Origin: Tigheibacillus halophilus
GTDB taxonomy: Bacteria; Bacillota; Bacilli; Bacillales; Amphibacillaceae
Assembly: GCF_042683165.1 (NCBI RefSeq)
Contig: NZ_JBHUIZ010000006.1
Span: forward strand, 372,001-436,000
Direction of reading: 5' to 3'
DNA: 64,000 nt
Part shown: positions 44,615-53,899 of the stretch, piece by piece
Position numbering within the stretch: position 1 is the first letter of the stretch
How the letters are laid out: each line of letters opens with the position of its first letter
Notes under the pieces: model-generated
The model's database searches: none
Told to the model about the DNA's origin: nothing
Seen by the model: the letters and a program-made list of their open reading frames with translations, nothing else
Made by a program: the position numbers and the translations under genes

Positions 44615-46507
44615 TCACCTCTTAATGGATTTCGCAGCTTGGTATTTGTTCCAGTAGTTTCCGATCCATTTGCATAGGAAAATAATGACCACTCCGACGA
44701 TGTATCCGAATAAAATCCCGTAGAACGAACGCAGTGTCGAAACAAATAAAGGAATATGAAAATGGGTAAACGTGTTTATGGTCGATAAAAATCCGATGCT
44801 CGCTGGGATAAGCAGTACACGCCCCCATTTTTTTCCGCTGCCGATCGCGTAAAGTGCAGCAATGAACGCAGGAAAACCGATCAACACTTCTTTCGTTCGC
44901 GGGCGTGTATAAAGGATTTCTTCCAGCGCCTGCCGAATGTACAACTCTATTCCGCTTACACTGCCTCCATTACCGGTTCTTGAAATATAATAAAGGCCAA
45001 TGACCGCCATACAACCAATTACCAGTAAATGCCAAAAGGTAACAGGCATATGCAGGAACTGAATCAAGGAATTGCTTTCGGAACGTTTGGCCAGGAATGC
45101 TTTGCAAACAAAGTATGCCACTGCCAGGATGGGGATGATATATACCAGCTTGACGCCTCTAAAAAGCTCGAAGCCGGTAATGAATCCGTTATTATTCAGA
45201 AGACTGGTCACAATGACGATGCCGATGACCGTCACGCAAATAGCCTGGAGGTAACGGAATGAAATGGCGAGCATGGAGCGTGCACCATCCCAGGCAAACA
45301 TGGTGGCAGTTATTGGTGTAACAATGGCAATGAGAAGGGTGAACGCTTTGAGCCATGCGACTTGCTGAGTTAAGAAATAGACAATTGCTAACAGCAAAAG
45401 CAATCCGGCGAGCAGGATACGGTTTTTTTGGCAGAGTATATGCACCGTAACAAGAAAAATAAATAATATACCCGCCAGCATGACTGCGGCTTTTGCCCAT
45501 AAAGGAACATCCAGCGGAGCATACTGGGTGGGATGACCCAGGACGAATTTCTCCGGTAGACCCTGTTGGAGATTCCGGGAAAATTGGGCGGTTTGCGCAA
45601 GAACTTGGTTTATGCTTTTCGATTCGTCAGATATATGAATGAAGAGAGATCGTATATTTCGCTCTTTGATGGCGCGGATGGCCCGGTCTGTATTGTTTCC
45701 CAATGTATCTGCATTCAAATCCAGACTGTGCTGGCGGATGACAGCATAATTGGTGCTTTTTGCAATGGCTGTCAGGCCCTTTTGCTTCGCAAACTCGATC
45801 GTATAAAAAAGGAAACCGGATGCGGACAGTTTCTTTGCATATGTGTCTATTGTTTCCAGATCAGGATAGCCCGATACTTCCTCTCCTGAAAAGAGAATCC
45901 CGGTATGCAAATCCTGCTTCATGTGCAGGAGCTGTTTGATCAATTGCTGATTTCGGCTTGCTGAAACGGTATTATCCATTCTGAAGATAGGCTGCATCCC
46001 TGCTCCTTCGATCATTTGCACTGCAGTTGGATCATAACCGAGGGCTGTTGATTTGTTATACCTGAGACGTTCACTGATAAAATAAAAATCATTGTCAGCA
46101 ATATGTAATTTTTGCGGGTGCAGATAGTTCTGAATCCATTGCTCGTCCTGGGAATTTTCAGGAATTGGCACATAGTAACCATCGCGAAGCTTAATCTCAT
46201 CCAAACTGCTATTTCCGAAGCGGAGCGCTTCCAGTAACTGCTGCTTACTGTAAATAGATATCCGTTGCTGCTGCTCGAGATCAGAAAGTGATAGTGGCTG
46301 AAAGCTGACAGTGTTCACTCCAGCTTTTCGTAATTGTTGAAGCACTCGTTCCATGTCCGTTCGCTGGAATGAAGTCATGAGTTCTTCATAGGGGATAACC
46401 AATTCATATGTATGGTGTTTTGTTTCCAATGTCCATCTATGTACAAGTCCTGGTATACTTACCAACAGCAGGAGCACAACAAGCGCCCAAAGCCAAATCT
46501 TTTTCAA
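44615..46507 (-). CDS. DUF5693 family membrane protein
   Basis: 630 residues from TTG 46507, nine bases after GGCAGG; the frame extends to 46543 without a site. One N-terminal helix, an extracytoplasmic domain of about 300 residues (~30-335) and a C-terminal block of about nine or ten helices. The combination and the csaB linkage match the uncharacterised DUF5693 family seen beside csaB in Bacillales. A role in making or exporting the pyruvylated wall polysaccharide is plausible; nothing in the sequence shows catalysis. Confidence 0.75.
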   Translation of the reverse strand: MKKIWLWALVVLLLLVSIPGLVHRWTLETKHHTYELVIPYEELMTSFQRTDMERVLQQLRKAGVNTVSFQPLSLSDLEQQQRISIYSKQQLLEALRFGNSSLDEIKLRDGYYVPIPENSQDEQWIQNYLHPQKLHIADNDFYFISERLRYNKSTALGYDPTAVQMIEGAGMQPIFRMDNTVSASRNQQLIKQLLHMKQDLHTGILFSGEEVSGYPDLETIDTYAKKLSASGFLFYTIEFAKQKGLTAIAKSTNYAVIRQHSLDLNADTLGNNTDRAIRAIKERNIRSLFIHISDESKSINQVLAQTAQFSRNLQQGLPEKFVLGHPTQYAPLDVPLWAKAAVMLAGILFIFLVTVHILCQKNRILLAGLLLLLAIVYFLTQQVAWLKAFTLLIAIVTPITATMFAWDGARSMLAISFRYLQAICVTVIGIVIVTSLLNNNGFITGFELFRGVKLVYIIPILAVAYFVCKAFLAKRSESNSLIQFLHMPVTFWHLLVIGCMAVIGLYYISRTGNGGSVSGIELYIRQALEEILYTRPRTKEVLIGFPAFIAALYAIGSGKKWGRVLLIPASIGFLSTINTFTHFHIPLFVSTLRSFYGILFGYIVGVVIIFLCKWIGNYWNKYQAAKSIKR

Positions 46508-46695
46508 TACGTCAACCTGCCTTTCGTTATCCAGCCGGAACAAGGACTCCCTTGCGTAATGATATTTTTCATGTTTTTAAGGTAGTCGCAAAAGTAGATA
46601 TGGCATCCATCTCTGCTGCAAATAGGATGAATTGAGGCCCAAGCTTCAAAAGGCGGACACAGCGTGAAAGCCCCCATCAAAGCCAGCAGCATCTT

Positions 46696-46875
46696 TCAGC
46701 ACTTCTTTTCAAAAAATGAAAGGAGAAAAATGATGATTGCCATGTACAAAAGAAAGTATACGGTTAGTGTTACCAAGGCAGCCCACTTCCATCCGGGATA
46801 TTGGACAGGAAGAAGATTTCCCGGTGCGAGCAGTGCTTCTAAGATAATTTGCGGGCAGATCGGGACTTTTTCCAT
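46696..46875 (-). CDS. Possible small single-helix membrane protein
   Basis: A 59-residue frame starts inside the end of the GT2 gene (37-base overlap, other frame). Residues ~31-54 form a strong hydrophobic helix (WAALVTLTVYFLLYMAIIIF), followed by a basic end EKKC. There is no clear ribosome binding site at the ATG, so translation would depend on coupling or a later start. It lies between GT2 and DUF5693 on their strand. A chance frame is possible. Confidence 0.3.
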   Translation of the reverse strand: MEKVPICPQIILEALLAPGNLLPVQYPGWKWAALVTLTVYFLLYMAIIIFLLSFFEKKC

Positions 46876-47912
46876 AAATGATAAAACGGTGACATTGGTC
46901 GTTTTAGGAGGTGCTTTGTCTTAAAGTAAGAATATATACCTTGCACATTGTGTGTTTTCAACATGGAGGCGACAGCTTTTTCCTGCATGCTGTTATTCGG
47001 ATATTGCATGCTGTGTTGCATATCGCTATTCATTAACCATTCCGAAATGATTCCTTTTTTTTGGATGCTTGCTAGTGTATTTGCAGGGTCGAACAAGCTA
47101 TCGAGCATGCTCAGTGTAAAATTTGCCCGCATCCGCTGGAGCAATACTTTATTTTTCCCGTGAAAAGTATTGTTGGCCTTTAGTAAATTTTCCACTTGCT
47201 GATACAGCTTTTGCCGGCTTTCAAATTGACTGTGAAGCGGGATTTGACCAGATTCGTAAGCTGAGGACGTAAAATGATACAGCGGTTCAGCAATGGCATG
47301 CATACCCACTGTCTTTTCCCAATATGCCAGATTGAAAAATGCTGTAGCCTCCAAATAAAGGGAACCAGGGAATTTTATTTGATTGTTCTGGATGACTTCA
47401 TTCCGATATAGTTTATTATTCGGCGAGAAAAGCAAAAATTGGTGAGGAAGCAAGTCGATACGTTCCATAAATTCATGCTTTAGATAGCGTCCTGCTGTCT
47501 GAGGAATAGTTTCTTCGGTGAAAAAACGTCGATTCCTATATTCAATTTCCCGGTACCCGCATAAGACCAACTGTGTATCACAATCCATCTTCGCAACCAA
47601 TTTCTCTGTCATTTCCCCATCGATGTAATCCTCTGCGCTGACAAATTGTACGAATTCGCCACTTGCATATGCCAGACCGTAGTTTAAGGCGGAGACAATG
47701 TGAGGAGTTTCAGCTTCAAGCAATACAATACGGGTGTCTTTTTCCGCAAAGGTCTGGCAAATCATCACGCTTTCTTCTGATAAGCAACCATTGATAAGAA
47801 TGATCTCCAGATCGCGATATGACTGATTGACAATACTATCTATACAATTTACCAAAGAAGCTGTATGGAAGATTGGTACGATGAGACTGACAGTTGCATT
47901 ATTTTTACCCAT
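46839..47912 (-). CDS. Family 2 glycosyltransferase
   Basis: 357 residues from ATG 47912 after AAAGGGTG; the frame opens at 47939. GT-A fold: SLIVPIFHTASLVNCIDSIVNQSY, then the donor-site region VQFVSAEDYID in place of a canonical DxD. No membrane helix is evident. It heads a minus-strand cluster with the DUF5693 gene and csaB and probably adds a sugar to the wall polysaccharide. Confidence 0.85.
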   Translation of the reverse strand: MGKNNATVSLIVPIFHTASLVNCIDSIVNQSYRDLEIILINGCLSEESVMICQTFAEKDTRIVLLEAETPHIVSALNYGLAYASGEFVQFVSAEDYIDGEMTEKLVAKMDCDTQLVLCGYREIEYRNRRFFTEETIPQTAGRYLKHEFMERIDLLPHQFLLFSPNNKLYRNEVIQNNQIKFPGSLYLEATAFFNLAYWEKTVGMHAIAEPLYHFTSSAYESGQIPLHSQFESRQKLYQQVENLLKANNTFHGKNKVLLQRMRANFTLSMLDSLFDPANTLASIQKKGIISEWLMNSDMQHSMQYPNNSMQEKAVASMLKTHNVQGIYSYFKTKHLLKRPMSPFYHLWKKSRSARKLS

Positions 47913-48261
47913 ATAACAGCACCCTTTCTTATCCTGCATCTATTTTCATTTCTAGCATTGCCTCCTAACTGGTACCGTTATTCCTCCACTTGAATCAATT
48001 CAAGTTAATTTTTCTTTGGTGGAGAGCGGCTGCATAGATTCCAGGCTTCAAGAAATAATACAAATGACAGACAAATCTTTACAGTTTTCTGTAGAGAAAT
48101 TCGCCAATAAGATTTATAATGTGTATAATATGGTTTAACTGGGCATACTAATAAGTTTAGTTCATCGTGCTCACGGATAACGTGGCATTCGCCTTCGTTG
48201 CACTTACGCAGTATGGAAATGCATTTAATTTCCTTCTTGCAAAAAAAGAGGTGAACGGCAA
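47913..48261. other. Intergenic region upstream of tagO
   Basis: About 350 bases between divergent genes, with no credible frame. TATAAT at 48115-48120 could serve tagO, but no good -35 precedes it. TCTTTACAG (48076-48084) and CTGTAGAGA (48089-48097) form an inverted repeat with one mismatch just upstream, a possible operator. Confidence 0.45.
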
Positions 48262-49317
48262 ATGTTTAGGATTGCTTTTCTTGCCTTCTTGACATTGCTT
48301 GCATCGCTGCTAGTTACGCCGATGCTGATACATTTTATAAAAAAATATAATATTACTGACAAACCGAACTACCGTAAAGTGCATAAAAATCCAGTGCCGA
48401 CATTGGGAGGACTGGCTATTTTTACGAGTTTCCTGATTGGATTACTGATTTTGCAACCGGACAACAAGTATCATCTGGCGATTGTTGCAGGAGCTTTTAT
48501 TATTGTAGCGATCGGTGTCATTGATGATCTGTGGGATCTGTCACCGAAAATAAAGATGGCCGGCCAGATCGCTGCGGCTGTTTTGGTTGTTTTCTGGGGC
48601 GGATTGCAAGTATCCTTCATTAATCTGCCATTTGGCGGGACATTGGAATTCGGATTATTCAGTTCAGTCATTACGATATTATGGATTGTGGGCGTGACGA
48701 ACGCCATCAACCTGATTGATGGGTTGGATGGTCTTGCTGCCGGAGTATCGGCTATTGCCTTGCTGACATTAGCCGGGATGGCGATGGTCATGCAAAATAT
48801 TTACGTTGCCACTATGGCCTTGATTTTATTTTTTGCTACGGTTGGATTTTTGCGTTACAATTTTCATCCAGCAAAAATTTTCATGGGTGATACGGGTGCG
48901 CTGTTTCTTGGTTATATGATTGCAGTATTATCGCTGCTCGGTTTTAAGAACGTGACACTGATCTCTTTTGTCATTCCAATTTTTATTTTGGGTGTGCCGA
49001 TTGCGGATACAGTGATCGCCATGATACGGCGTAAAGTGCATAAAAAACCGATATCAAGCCCGGATAGCAGCCATTTGCATCACCGGCTGGTCAAAATGGG
49101 ATTCAGCCACACACAGACAGTGCTTTTCATTTATGGTTTGAGCATCATGTTCAGTTTGGCAGCCTTCATGTTTTCCATGACAACGACATGGGGATCCGTG
49201 CTCATCTTCTTCATTTCGCTGTTCGCTATTCAGATATTGGTGGAAAACCTCGAATTGATTAGTGCGAATTATAAGCCGCTGACAAACCTTCTGAAGGGTT
49301 TAAAACATAAAGACTGA
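48262..49317 (+). CDS. tagO: Undecaprenyl-phosphate N-acetylglucosaminyl 1-phosphate transferase
   Basis: 351 residues, AGAGGTG before the ATG. About eleven helices with the WecA/MraY-family motifs: IGVIDDLWDLSPK, NAINLIDGLDGLAAG, NFHPAKIFMGDTGALFLG and the His-rich loop SSHLHHRLVKMGF. It makes undecaprenyl-PP-GlcNAc, the first step of wall teichoic acid and related polymers. It is divergent from the csaB cluster. Confidence 0.93.
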   Translation: MFRIAFLAFLTLLASLLVTPMLIHFIKKYNITDKPNYRKVHKNPVPTLGGLAIFTSFLIGLLILQPDNKYHLAIVAGAFIIVAIGVIDDLWDLSPKIKMAGQIAAAVLVVFWGGLQVSFINLPFGGTLEFGLFSSVITILWIVGVTNAINLIDGLDGLAAGVSAIALLTLAGMAMVMQNIYVATMALILFFATVGFLRYNFHPAKIFMGDTGALFLGYMIAVLSLLGFKNVTLISFVIPIFILGVPIADTVIAMIRRKVHKKPISSPDSSHLHHRLVKMGFSHTQTVLFIYGLSIMFSLAAFMFSMTTTWGSVLIFFISLFAIQILVENLELISANYKPLTNLLKGLKHKD

Positions 49318-49351
49318 AAATAATTGCCCGGGAAATAATTTTGTAGAAACA

Positions 49352-49391
49352 ATGGACAACCTGTCTAACTGGAGGGGTTGTCCATTTGTAC
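49352..49391 (+). terminator. Terminator of tagO
   Basis: ATGGACAACC (49352-49361) pairs with GGTTGTCCAT (49376-49385). The T tract is short. Confidence 0.7.
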
Positions 49392-49510
49392 TTTTCCCTC
49401 GAATAGCGGCGATGCCCAGGAGCGGATTAATGGAATACATGACACTGTTATTTGGTACGGTCAGATTGTTATGATAAGAAAGTGGGTACAGTTTGTAAAG
49501 GAGTGGAATC

Positions 49511-50191
49511 ATGGGGAAACAAATACTGAAAAATGACTGGAGAAATCTGTTGGAAGAGGAATTCCATAAGGATTATTATCTGAGGCTGCGAGGATTTCTC
49601 AAAAAAGAATATGCCAATTTTACAATCTATCCGGAGATGTACGATATTTTCAATGCCTTGCATTTCACACCATTTCATCAAGTGAAGGTCGTCATACTAG
49701 GGCAGGATCCATATCATGGACCGAACCAGGCGCATGGGCTCAGCTTTTCCGTCCAGCCGGGGGTGCCAGCTCCGCCTTCATTACAAAACATATTCAAAGA
49801 GTTGGAACAGGATCTTGGTATTTCACCACCGAACCACGGTCATCTCGTCCGGTGGGCAGAGCAGGGCGTGCTGCTGTTGAATACTGTCTTGACGGTGAGA
49901 AAGGGACAAGCTCATTCGCATCAAGGTAAAGGCTGGGAAACTTTCACTGATACGGTGATTCGCACGCTGAATCAAAAAGAAGAACCTGTCGTTTATATTC
50001 TATGGGGAGCGGCAGCGCAACGAAAACAGGAACTGATCGACACGAATAAGCATGCGATTATCAAAAGTCCTCATCCAAGTCCTTTATCTGCCTATCGCGG
50101 ATTTTTCGGCAGCAGACCATTTTCCAAAACAAATCGGATTTTGAAGGAGAACGGATTGACAGAAATCGACTGGCGATTACCTGACAAGTGA
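49511..50191 (+). CDS. ung: Uracil-DNA glycosylase
   Basis: 226 residues, AAGGAGTGG before the ATG. Family 1 motifs are complete: the water-activating loop GQDPYHG (64-70), LLLNTVLTV and the HPSPLSAYRGFFG leucine loop. It removes uracil from DNA. It appears to be a single-gene unit between tagO and the MFS operon. Confidence 0.97.
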   Translation: MGKQILKNDWRNLLEEEFHKDYYLRLRGFLKKEYANFTIYPEMYDIFNALHFTPFHQVKVVILGQDPYHGPNQAHGLSFSVQPGVPAPPSLQNIFKELEQDLGISPPNHGHLVRWAEQGVLLLNTVLTVRKGQAHSHQGKGWETFTDTVIRTLNQKEEPVVYILWGAAAQRKQELIDTNKHAIIKSPHPSPLSAYRGFFGSRPFSKTNRILKENGLTEIDWRLPDK

Positions 50192-50286
50192 TAAGCTGAA
50201 AAAACTTCTATAATTTTGCAGTAGGGTACTGGCCTAGTTGGGTCGATACCATGCTGTGACGCCAACTTGAATGGGTGATTTTTTAT

Positions 50287-50341
50287 TTGACATGTCCGTG
50301 TTGTAAGAATATAATGTGATTATCCTATGGAAACGCATTCA
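50287..50341 (+). promoter_or_regulatory. Consensus sigma-A promoter with downstream cre-like site
   Basis: TTGACA (50287-50292), exactly 17 bases, TATAAT (50310-50315): both hexamers are perfect. TGGAAACGCATTCA at 50328-50341 matches 12 of 14 cre positions and lies just after the expected start. It drives the terminator-containing leader of the MFS gene. Confidence 0.85.
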
Positions 50342-50358
50342 ATTTCATATGAACGGGT

Positions 50359-50437
50359 CAGAGAATGAGAGAACCCTCCAAAACGATGTGATAAGTCTGT
50401 CTATACAACAGGTTTCACATGGTTTTGGAGGTTTTTT
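50359..50437 (+). promoter_or_regulatory. Leader box plus terminator (GlpP-type antitermination leader A)
   Basis: The box GAGAATGAGAGAACC (50361-50375) runs into the stem CCTCCAAAAC (50375-50384) / GTTTTGGAGG (50422-50431), with an inner ATGTG/CACAT stem and six Ts. The terminator lies inside the transcript, 38 bases before the MFS start, so transcription must be relieved to reach the gene. The box matches those at 56111, 58742 and 62097. Confidence 0.75.
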
Positions 50438-50475
50438 GTTTCAAAGGGAAATGATCAAACGAGGGAGGAAAAATA

Positions 50476-51810
50476 ATGAGTTTTGACAAATTGGACACGC
50501 CTGCTGATGCAAAGAAATTGCAGAAGTTTCAGCGCAAGGTAGCTTTTGTATCCGCTGGGGGAACATTTTTGGATGGTTTCGATTTGACCATCATTGCCGT
50601 CGCCATGCCGCTGATTCTGAAAAACTGGGATGTCACTGCCGGCGAACAAAGCATGATTGTCGCCTCGGCAATCGTCGGTTCGTTTATCGGAGCCTCCTGG
50701 CTTGGGAATTTGACCGATAAATTTGGCAGAAAAGCGATGTATATTGTCGATTTGCTGGCATTTGTCGTATTCGCAGCGCTATCTGCTTTTTCTACAGGTG
50801 TATGGCAGCTGGTGATATTCCGATTCTTGCTTGGTGTGGGAATTGGAGCCGACTATCCGATTTCTGCAACATTGGTGTCTGAATTCAGCTCGACAAAAAG
50901 CAGGGGGAAGTCAGGGACGTTTTTAGGCATGATGTGGTTTGTGGGAGCAGTTGTTGCATATATTTCCGGAATTCTCATGCTGCCAATGGGGGATAATGCT
51001 TGGCGCTACATGATTTTGTTAGGAGCTGTCTTCGCTATCATCATTTTCATTTTCAGGCTTGGACTGCCCGAATCGCCAAGATGGCTGGTTTCCAAGGGTC
51101 GTGAAAAGGAAGCAGAAAACATTATGTATGAGTTGACTGGTCATCGAACAGTGATTGAACCAGATACAGAAAAGAAATACCCATTGCGTTATCTGTTTTC
51201 TTCCACTTTATTCAAGCGAACGTTTTTTGTTTGTGGCTTCTGGTTCTGTTATGCGATTGCTTATTACGGCATTTCGATGTATACGCCTACATTGCTGTCG
51301 GCATTTACGAAGGGGTCATTGCAGGAAACATATTTAGCGTCTTCAGTGGTCAGTGTTCTCGGCTTGATTGGGGCATTGATCGGTTCGAATTTAGTTGATA
51401 ATTGGGGCAGACGTCCGCTGATCATCACTTCCTTTTCAGGATTGACAATCGGCTTGCTGCTGCTGGCGCTCAATCCGCATCCGACATTGGCTTTTTTAGT
51501 GATTCTGTTCAGTGCGGCTGTTTTGTTCGCCAATATGGGTGGCGGTATCTTGAATTTCGTTTATCCGACTGAATTGTTTCCAACAAGCATCAGAGCTTCG
51601 GCAGCAGGCTTCGCAACTTCTGTGAGCAGAATTGGCTCTATTCTTGGGACTTTGGTGTTTCCGAATTTTGTAGCTTGGTGGGGGAACAGTTCAGCACTTT
51701 GGTTCTTTACCGTCATCGGATTTTGCGGACTGGTGATTTCAGTTGCGCTGGCCCCGGAAACGAAAGGAAGAAAATTGGAAGACATCAATTATTATGCGAA
51801 AGGATCGTGA
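50476..51810 (+). CDS. MFS transporter, sugar/phosphodiester porter type
   Basis: 444 residues, GGGAGG before the ATG. Twelve helices; motif A GNLTDKFGRKAM and its second copy NLVDNWGRRPL, PESPRWL after helix 6 and PTELFPTSIRASA in the C half. These are marks of the sugar-porter and phosphate/glycerophosphodiester-porter branches (the latter includes fungal Git1). Its leader carries the GlpP-type box, so a phosphorylated polyol or glycerophosphodiester is the favoured substrate, by inference. It is followed four bases later by a TIM-barrel enzyme gene. Confidence 0.82.
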   Translation: MSFDKLDTPADAKKLQKFQRKVAFVSAGGTFLDGFDLTIIAVAMPLILKNWDVTAGEQSMIVASAIVGSFIGASWLGNLTDKFGRKAMYIVDLLAFVVFAALSAFSTGVWQLVIFRFLLGVGIGADYPISATLVSEFSSTKSRGKSGTFLGMMWFVGAVVAYISGILMLPMGDNAWRYMILLGAVFAIIIFIFRLGLPESPRWLVSKGREKEAENIMYELTGHRTVIEPDTEKKYPLRYLFSSTLFKRTFFVCGFWFCYAIAYYGISMYTPTLLSAFTKGSLQETYLASSVVSVLGLIGALIGSNLVDNWGRRPLIITSFSGLTIGLLLLALNPHPTLAFLVILFSAAVLFANMGGGILNFVYPTELFPTSIRASAAGFATSVSRIGSILGTLVFPNFVAWWGNSSALWFFTVIGFCGLVISVALAPETKGRKLEDINYYAKGS

Positions 51811-51814
51811 TCAT

Positions 51815-52585
51815 ATGGAAAAATGGTTAAGCTTATGGTCTATCGGACAGGAAGCAGACTTGAAAGCATTTCGCCAAATCAAAGATGCAGGGTTTGTCGG
51901 AGTAGAGATCTGGGCAGAGCATGTATGTGCAGACGATTATTTGGAATTTGCCAGGCAGTGTGATTTAAGAATCGGCCTGCATTTGCCATTTCATGATATG
52001 AATCTGGCAACCCCGGATGATAGTGTGAGAGACAGAATGCTAGAAGTGAACCAGCAGTGGCTGGAAAAGCTGGCTGAATATGGCGGAGAGCATGCGGTGA
52101 TACATGGTGGGCAAGCATGGTCTTCGGAAGAACGGGAAGCTGCTTTGGAAAATGTCAGACACAGGCTTCTAAAGCTTCGTGAAATAGCTGAAGCAAACCA
52201 TGTGACATTACTGTTGGAGAATTTGATACCGGATAAACTTAACTATGGGCATATTGTAGCATCGACCGTTGCTGAATGGTGCGGTCTTCTGAAGGGGACG
52301 GATATTCAAGCCTGCCTGGATACAGGACATTTGGCGGTAATGGGGGATTCGCTGCCTGAAACAATTAACCTTTTGGGGGAACGTCTGGCATCTGTCCATT
52401 ATTCCGCTAACGATGCTGTCGCTGATTTGCATTTGATACCGGAAAATCATGCAGAACTGTTGGCTGCCTTACGCGAAATCGACTACCAGGGGCCAATCGT
52501 ATATGAACTTAATCCATATAAATACTCGCTGAAAGATATTTTGGAAAGTACTTCCGTCCAAGAATTGCTGCAAATGGAGATATGA
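51815..52585 (+). CDS. Sugar phosphate isomerase/epimerase-like TIM barrel (paralog 1)
   Basis: 256 residues from ATG 51815, behind AAAGGA that overlaps the MFS stop region. Xylose-isomerase-like/endonuclease-IV-fold barrel: opens MEKWLSLWSIGQ, then GFVGVEIWAEH, LHLPFHDMNLA, HAVIHGG, LLLENLIPD, ACLDTGHLAVMGD, SVHYSAND and VYELNP. The Glu, Asp and His residues form a probable divalent metal site. It is closely related along its length to the protein at 62204. Both are in GlpP-box units, so the substrate is probably a phosphorylated polyol or glycerophosphodiester; the reaction is unknown. Confidence 0.75.
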   Translation: MEKWLSLWSIGQEADLKAFRQIKDAGFVGVEIWAEHVCADDYLEFARQCDLRIGLHLPFHDMNLATPDDSVRDRMLEVNQQWLEKLAEYGGEHAVIHGGQAWSSEEREAALENVRHRLLKLREIAEANHVTLLLENLIPDKLNYGHIVASTVAEWCGLLKGTDIQACLDTGHLAVMGDSLPETINLLGERLASVHYSANDAVADLHLIPENHAELLAALREIDYQGPIVYELNPYKYSLKDILESTSVQELLQMEI

Positions 52586-52632
52586 AGATAAGGGGCATCA
52601 TGACATCGTCATCCCAAAACACGATAATCATC

Positions 52633-52664
52633 AAAACCGGCGAAGCAAGCGCTTCGCCGGTTTT
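52633..52664. terminator. Strong bidirectional terminator
   Basis: AAAACCGGCGAAGC (52633-52646) pairs with GCTTCGCCGGTTTT (52651-52664), serving the TIM-barrel gene and the minus-strand LCP gene. Confidence 0.95.
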
Positions 52665-52690
52665 GGTATAGTCGGCCTTGGAGGGAGTTT

Positions 52691-53899
52691 TTAGTACTGC
52701 CCGTCGTCTGTCTGTGAGCCGTCATCATATTGTCCGTCATTTTGGTTTTGGTCATTATATTGATTTTGGTCCTGGCCGTCGTATTGATTCTGGTCTTGGC
52801 TATTATTCGGATCTTGGCCATTTTCGCCTTGACCATTGTCTGTACCATCTTCAGTGCCATCGTTTGTTTGCGGACCATCATTGAATTTACTTGTATCTGG
52901 ATTGATCTCCAGGTGCTTCTGCAATTCTTTTCTTGTTTCTTCCAATTTCAAATCATCCAGCTTGAAGTAATATACCCTGCTGCCAGCGGAATTGTATGTC
53001 CACCAATCTTCTCCAGCAAGGGAGTTGGTGTCGATGGAAAGTTTTTTGCCGCTTGTGCCATAGGAAATGAAGCTTTTCATTTCGCTGAATGTCATATTCG
53101 TTTTCATGTTCTTTCCGACTGCTTCGATAATGTTATCGAATTTGAGAACAGATTTCAGGCTGGCGGATTTGCTCATGACAGCTTTCAGAATTTCCTGCTG
53201 TCTCTTTCCGCGCTCAATATCATTGTCATAATGTCTTGTACGCGCGAACGCCAAGGCTTCTTCGCCATTCAATGTTTGCTTGCCGGGCTTCAAATGGATG
53301 GCATCTGCTTTATCCTTGGAGTCCTGTTCTTTCATTTCATATGGTACGTCGACTTCCACACCATCTATGGCATCTACGACTTCCAGGAAGGCTTCGAAGT
53401 TAATGGTGACATAATAGTCGATAGGAATATGAAGGAGATTCTCCGTTGTTTCCATCGCTGCTTTTGGACCGCCGAATTTATGGGCATGATTGATTTTTGT
53501 TTCGTAGCCGACTTCAGGGATATACACATAAGAATCTCGCGGGATGCTCAGCAGTTTGACGCTTTTGTCATCTTTGTTCAGTGTCGCGACCATCATGGAA
53601 TCAGTCCGTGCATCTTTAGCGTTATTTCTTTTTTCGCTTTCATCAATTCCCATGATCAGGATGGACACATTGTCAAAATCCGGATCGACTTCTTTATCGC
53701 GCAAATCCGACTTTTTTCTGCCGTCATCGACATAGGATTCAGAGAATACGGAGTCTGCTTTGATGTAAAGATATGTTGCATAAGAAAATGCTGCCACAAA
53801 TACAAGAAGCGGAACAAGAATGAAAAAGACCCGCTTGCGCAATTTACGTTTTCTGACACGTCTTGTATGCGGCTGGCGCGGTGTGTTATTTTTCGACAT
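52691..53899 (-). CDS. LCP-family (LytR-CpsA-Psr) cell-wall polymer ligase
   Basis: 402 residues, GGGGAG before the ATG. Basic cytoplasmic N-terminus, one membrane helix (~24-46), then the LCP domain (~78-240). The latter has ILIMGIDESE, ARTDSMMVATL, SIPRDSYVYIP, KINHAHKFGG and the DNDIERGKRQQEIL Arg motif. LCP enzymes move teichoic acid or other anionic polymers from the lipid carrier to peptidoglycan. The last ~60 residues are low complexity, built from Asp, Gln, Asn, Gly and Tyr in short repeats. Near tagO and tagA, wall teichoic acid is the likely polymer. Confidence 0.92.
   Translation of the reverse strand: MSKNNTPRQPHTRRVRKRKLRKRVFFILVPLLVFVAAFSYATYLYIKADSVFSESYVDDGRKKSDLRDKEVDPDFDNVSILIMGIDESEKRNNAKDARTDSMMVATLNKDDKSVKLLSIPRDSYVYIPEVGYETKINHAHKFGGPKAAMETTENLLHIPIDYYVTINFEAFLEVVDAIDGVEVDVPYEMKEQDSKDKADAIHLKPGKQTLNGEEALAFARTRHYDNDIERGKRQQEILKAVMSKSASLKSVLKFDNIIEAVGKNMKTNMTFSEMKSFISYGTSGKKLSIDTNSLAGEDWWTYNSAGSRVYYFKLDDLKLEETRKELQKHLEINPDTSKFNDGPQTNDGTEDGTDNGQGENGQDPNNSQDQNQYDGQDQNQYNDQNQNDGQYDDGSQTDDGQY

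Noticed and set aside
46504..46692. 62-residue minus-strand frame whose stop overlaps the DUF5693 TTG start
   Set aside because: The overlap looks like coupling and the N-terminus is hydrophobic, but the rest is rich in Cys, Trp and His with no pattern, and the binding site is weak. Most likely chance.
50359..50437. Metabolite riboswitch before the MFS gene
   Set aside because: No known aptamer pattern was recognised. The shared short box with three other leaders fits protein-dependent antitermination better.
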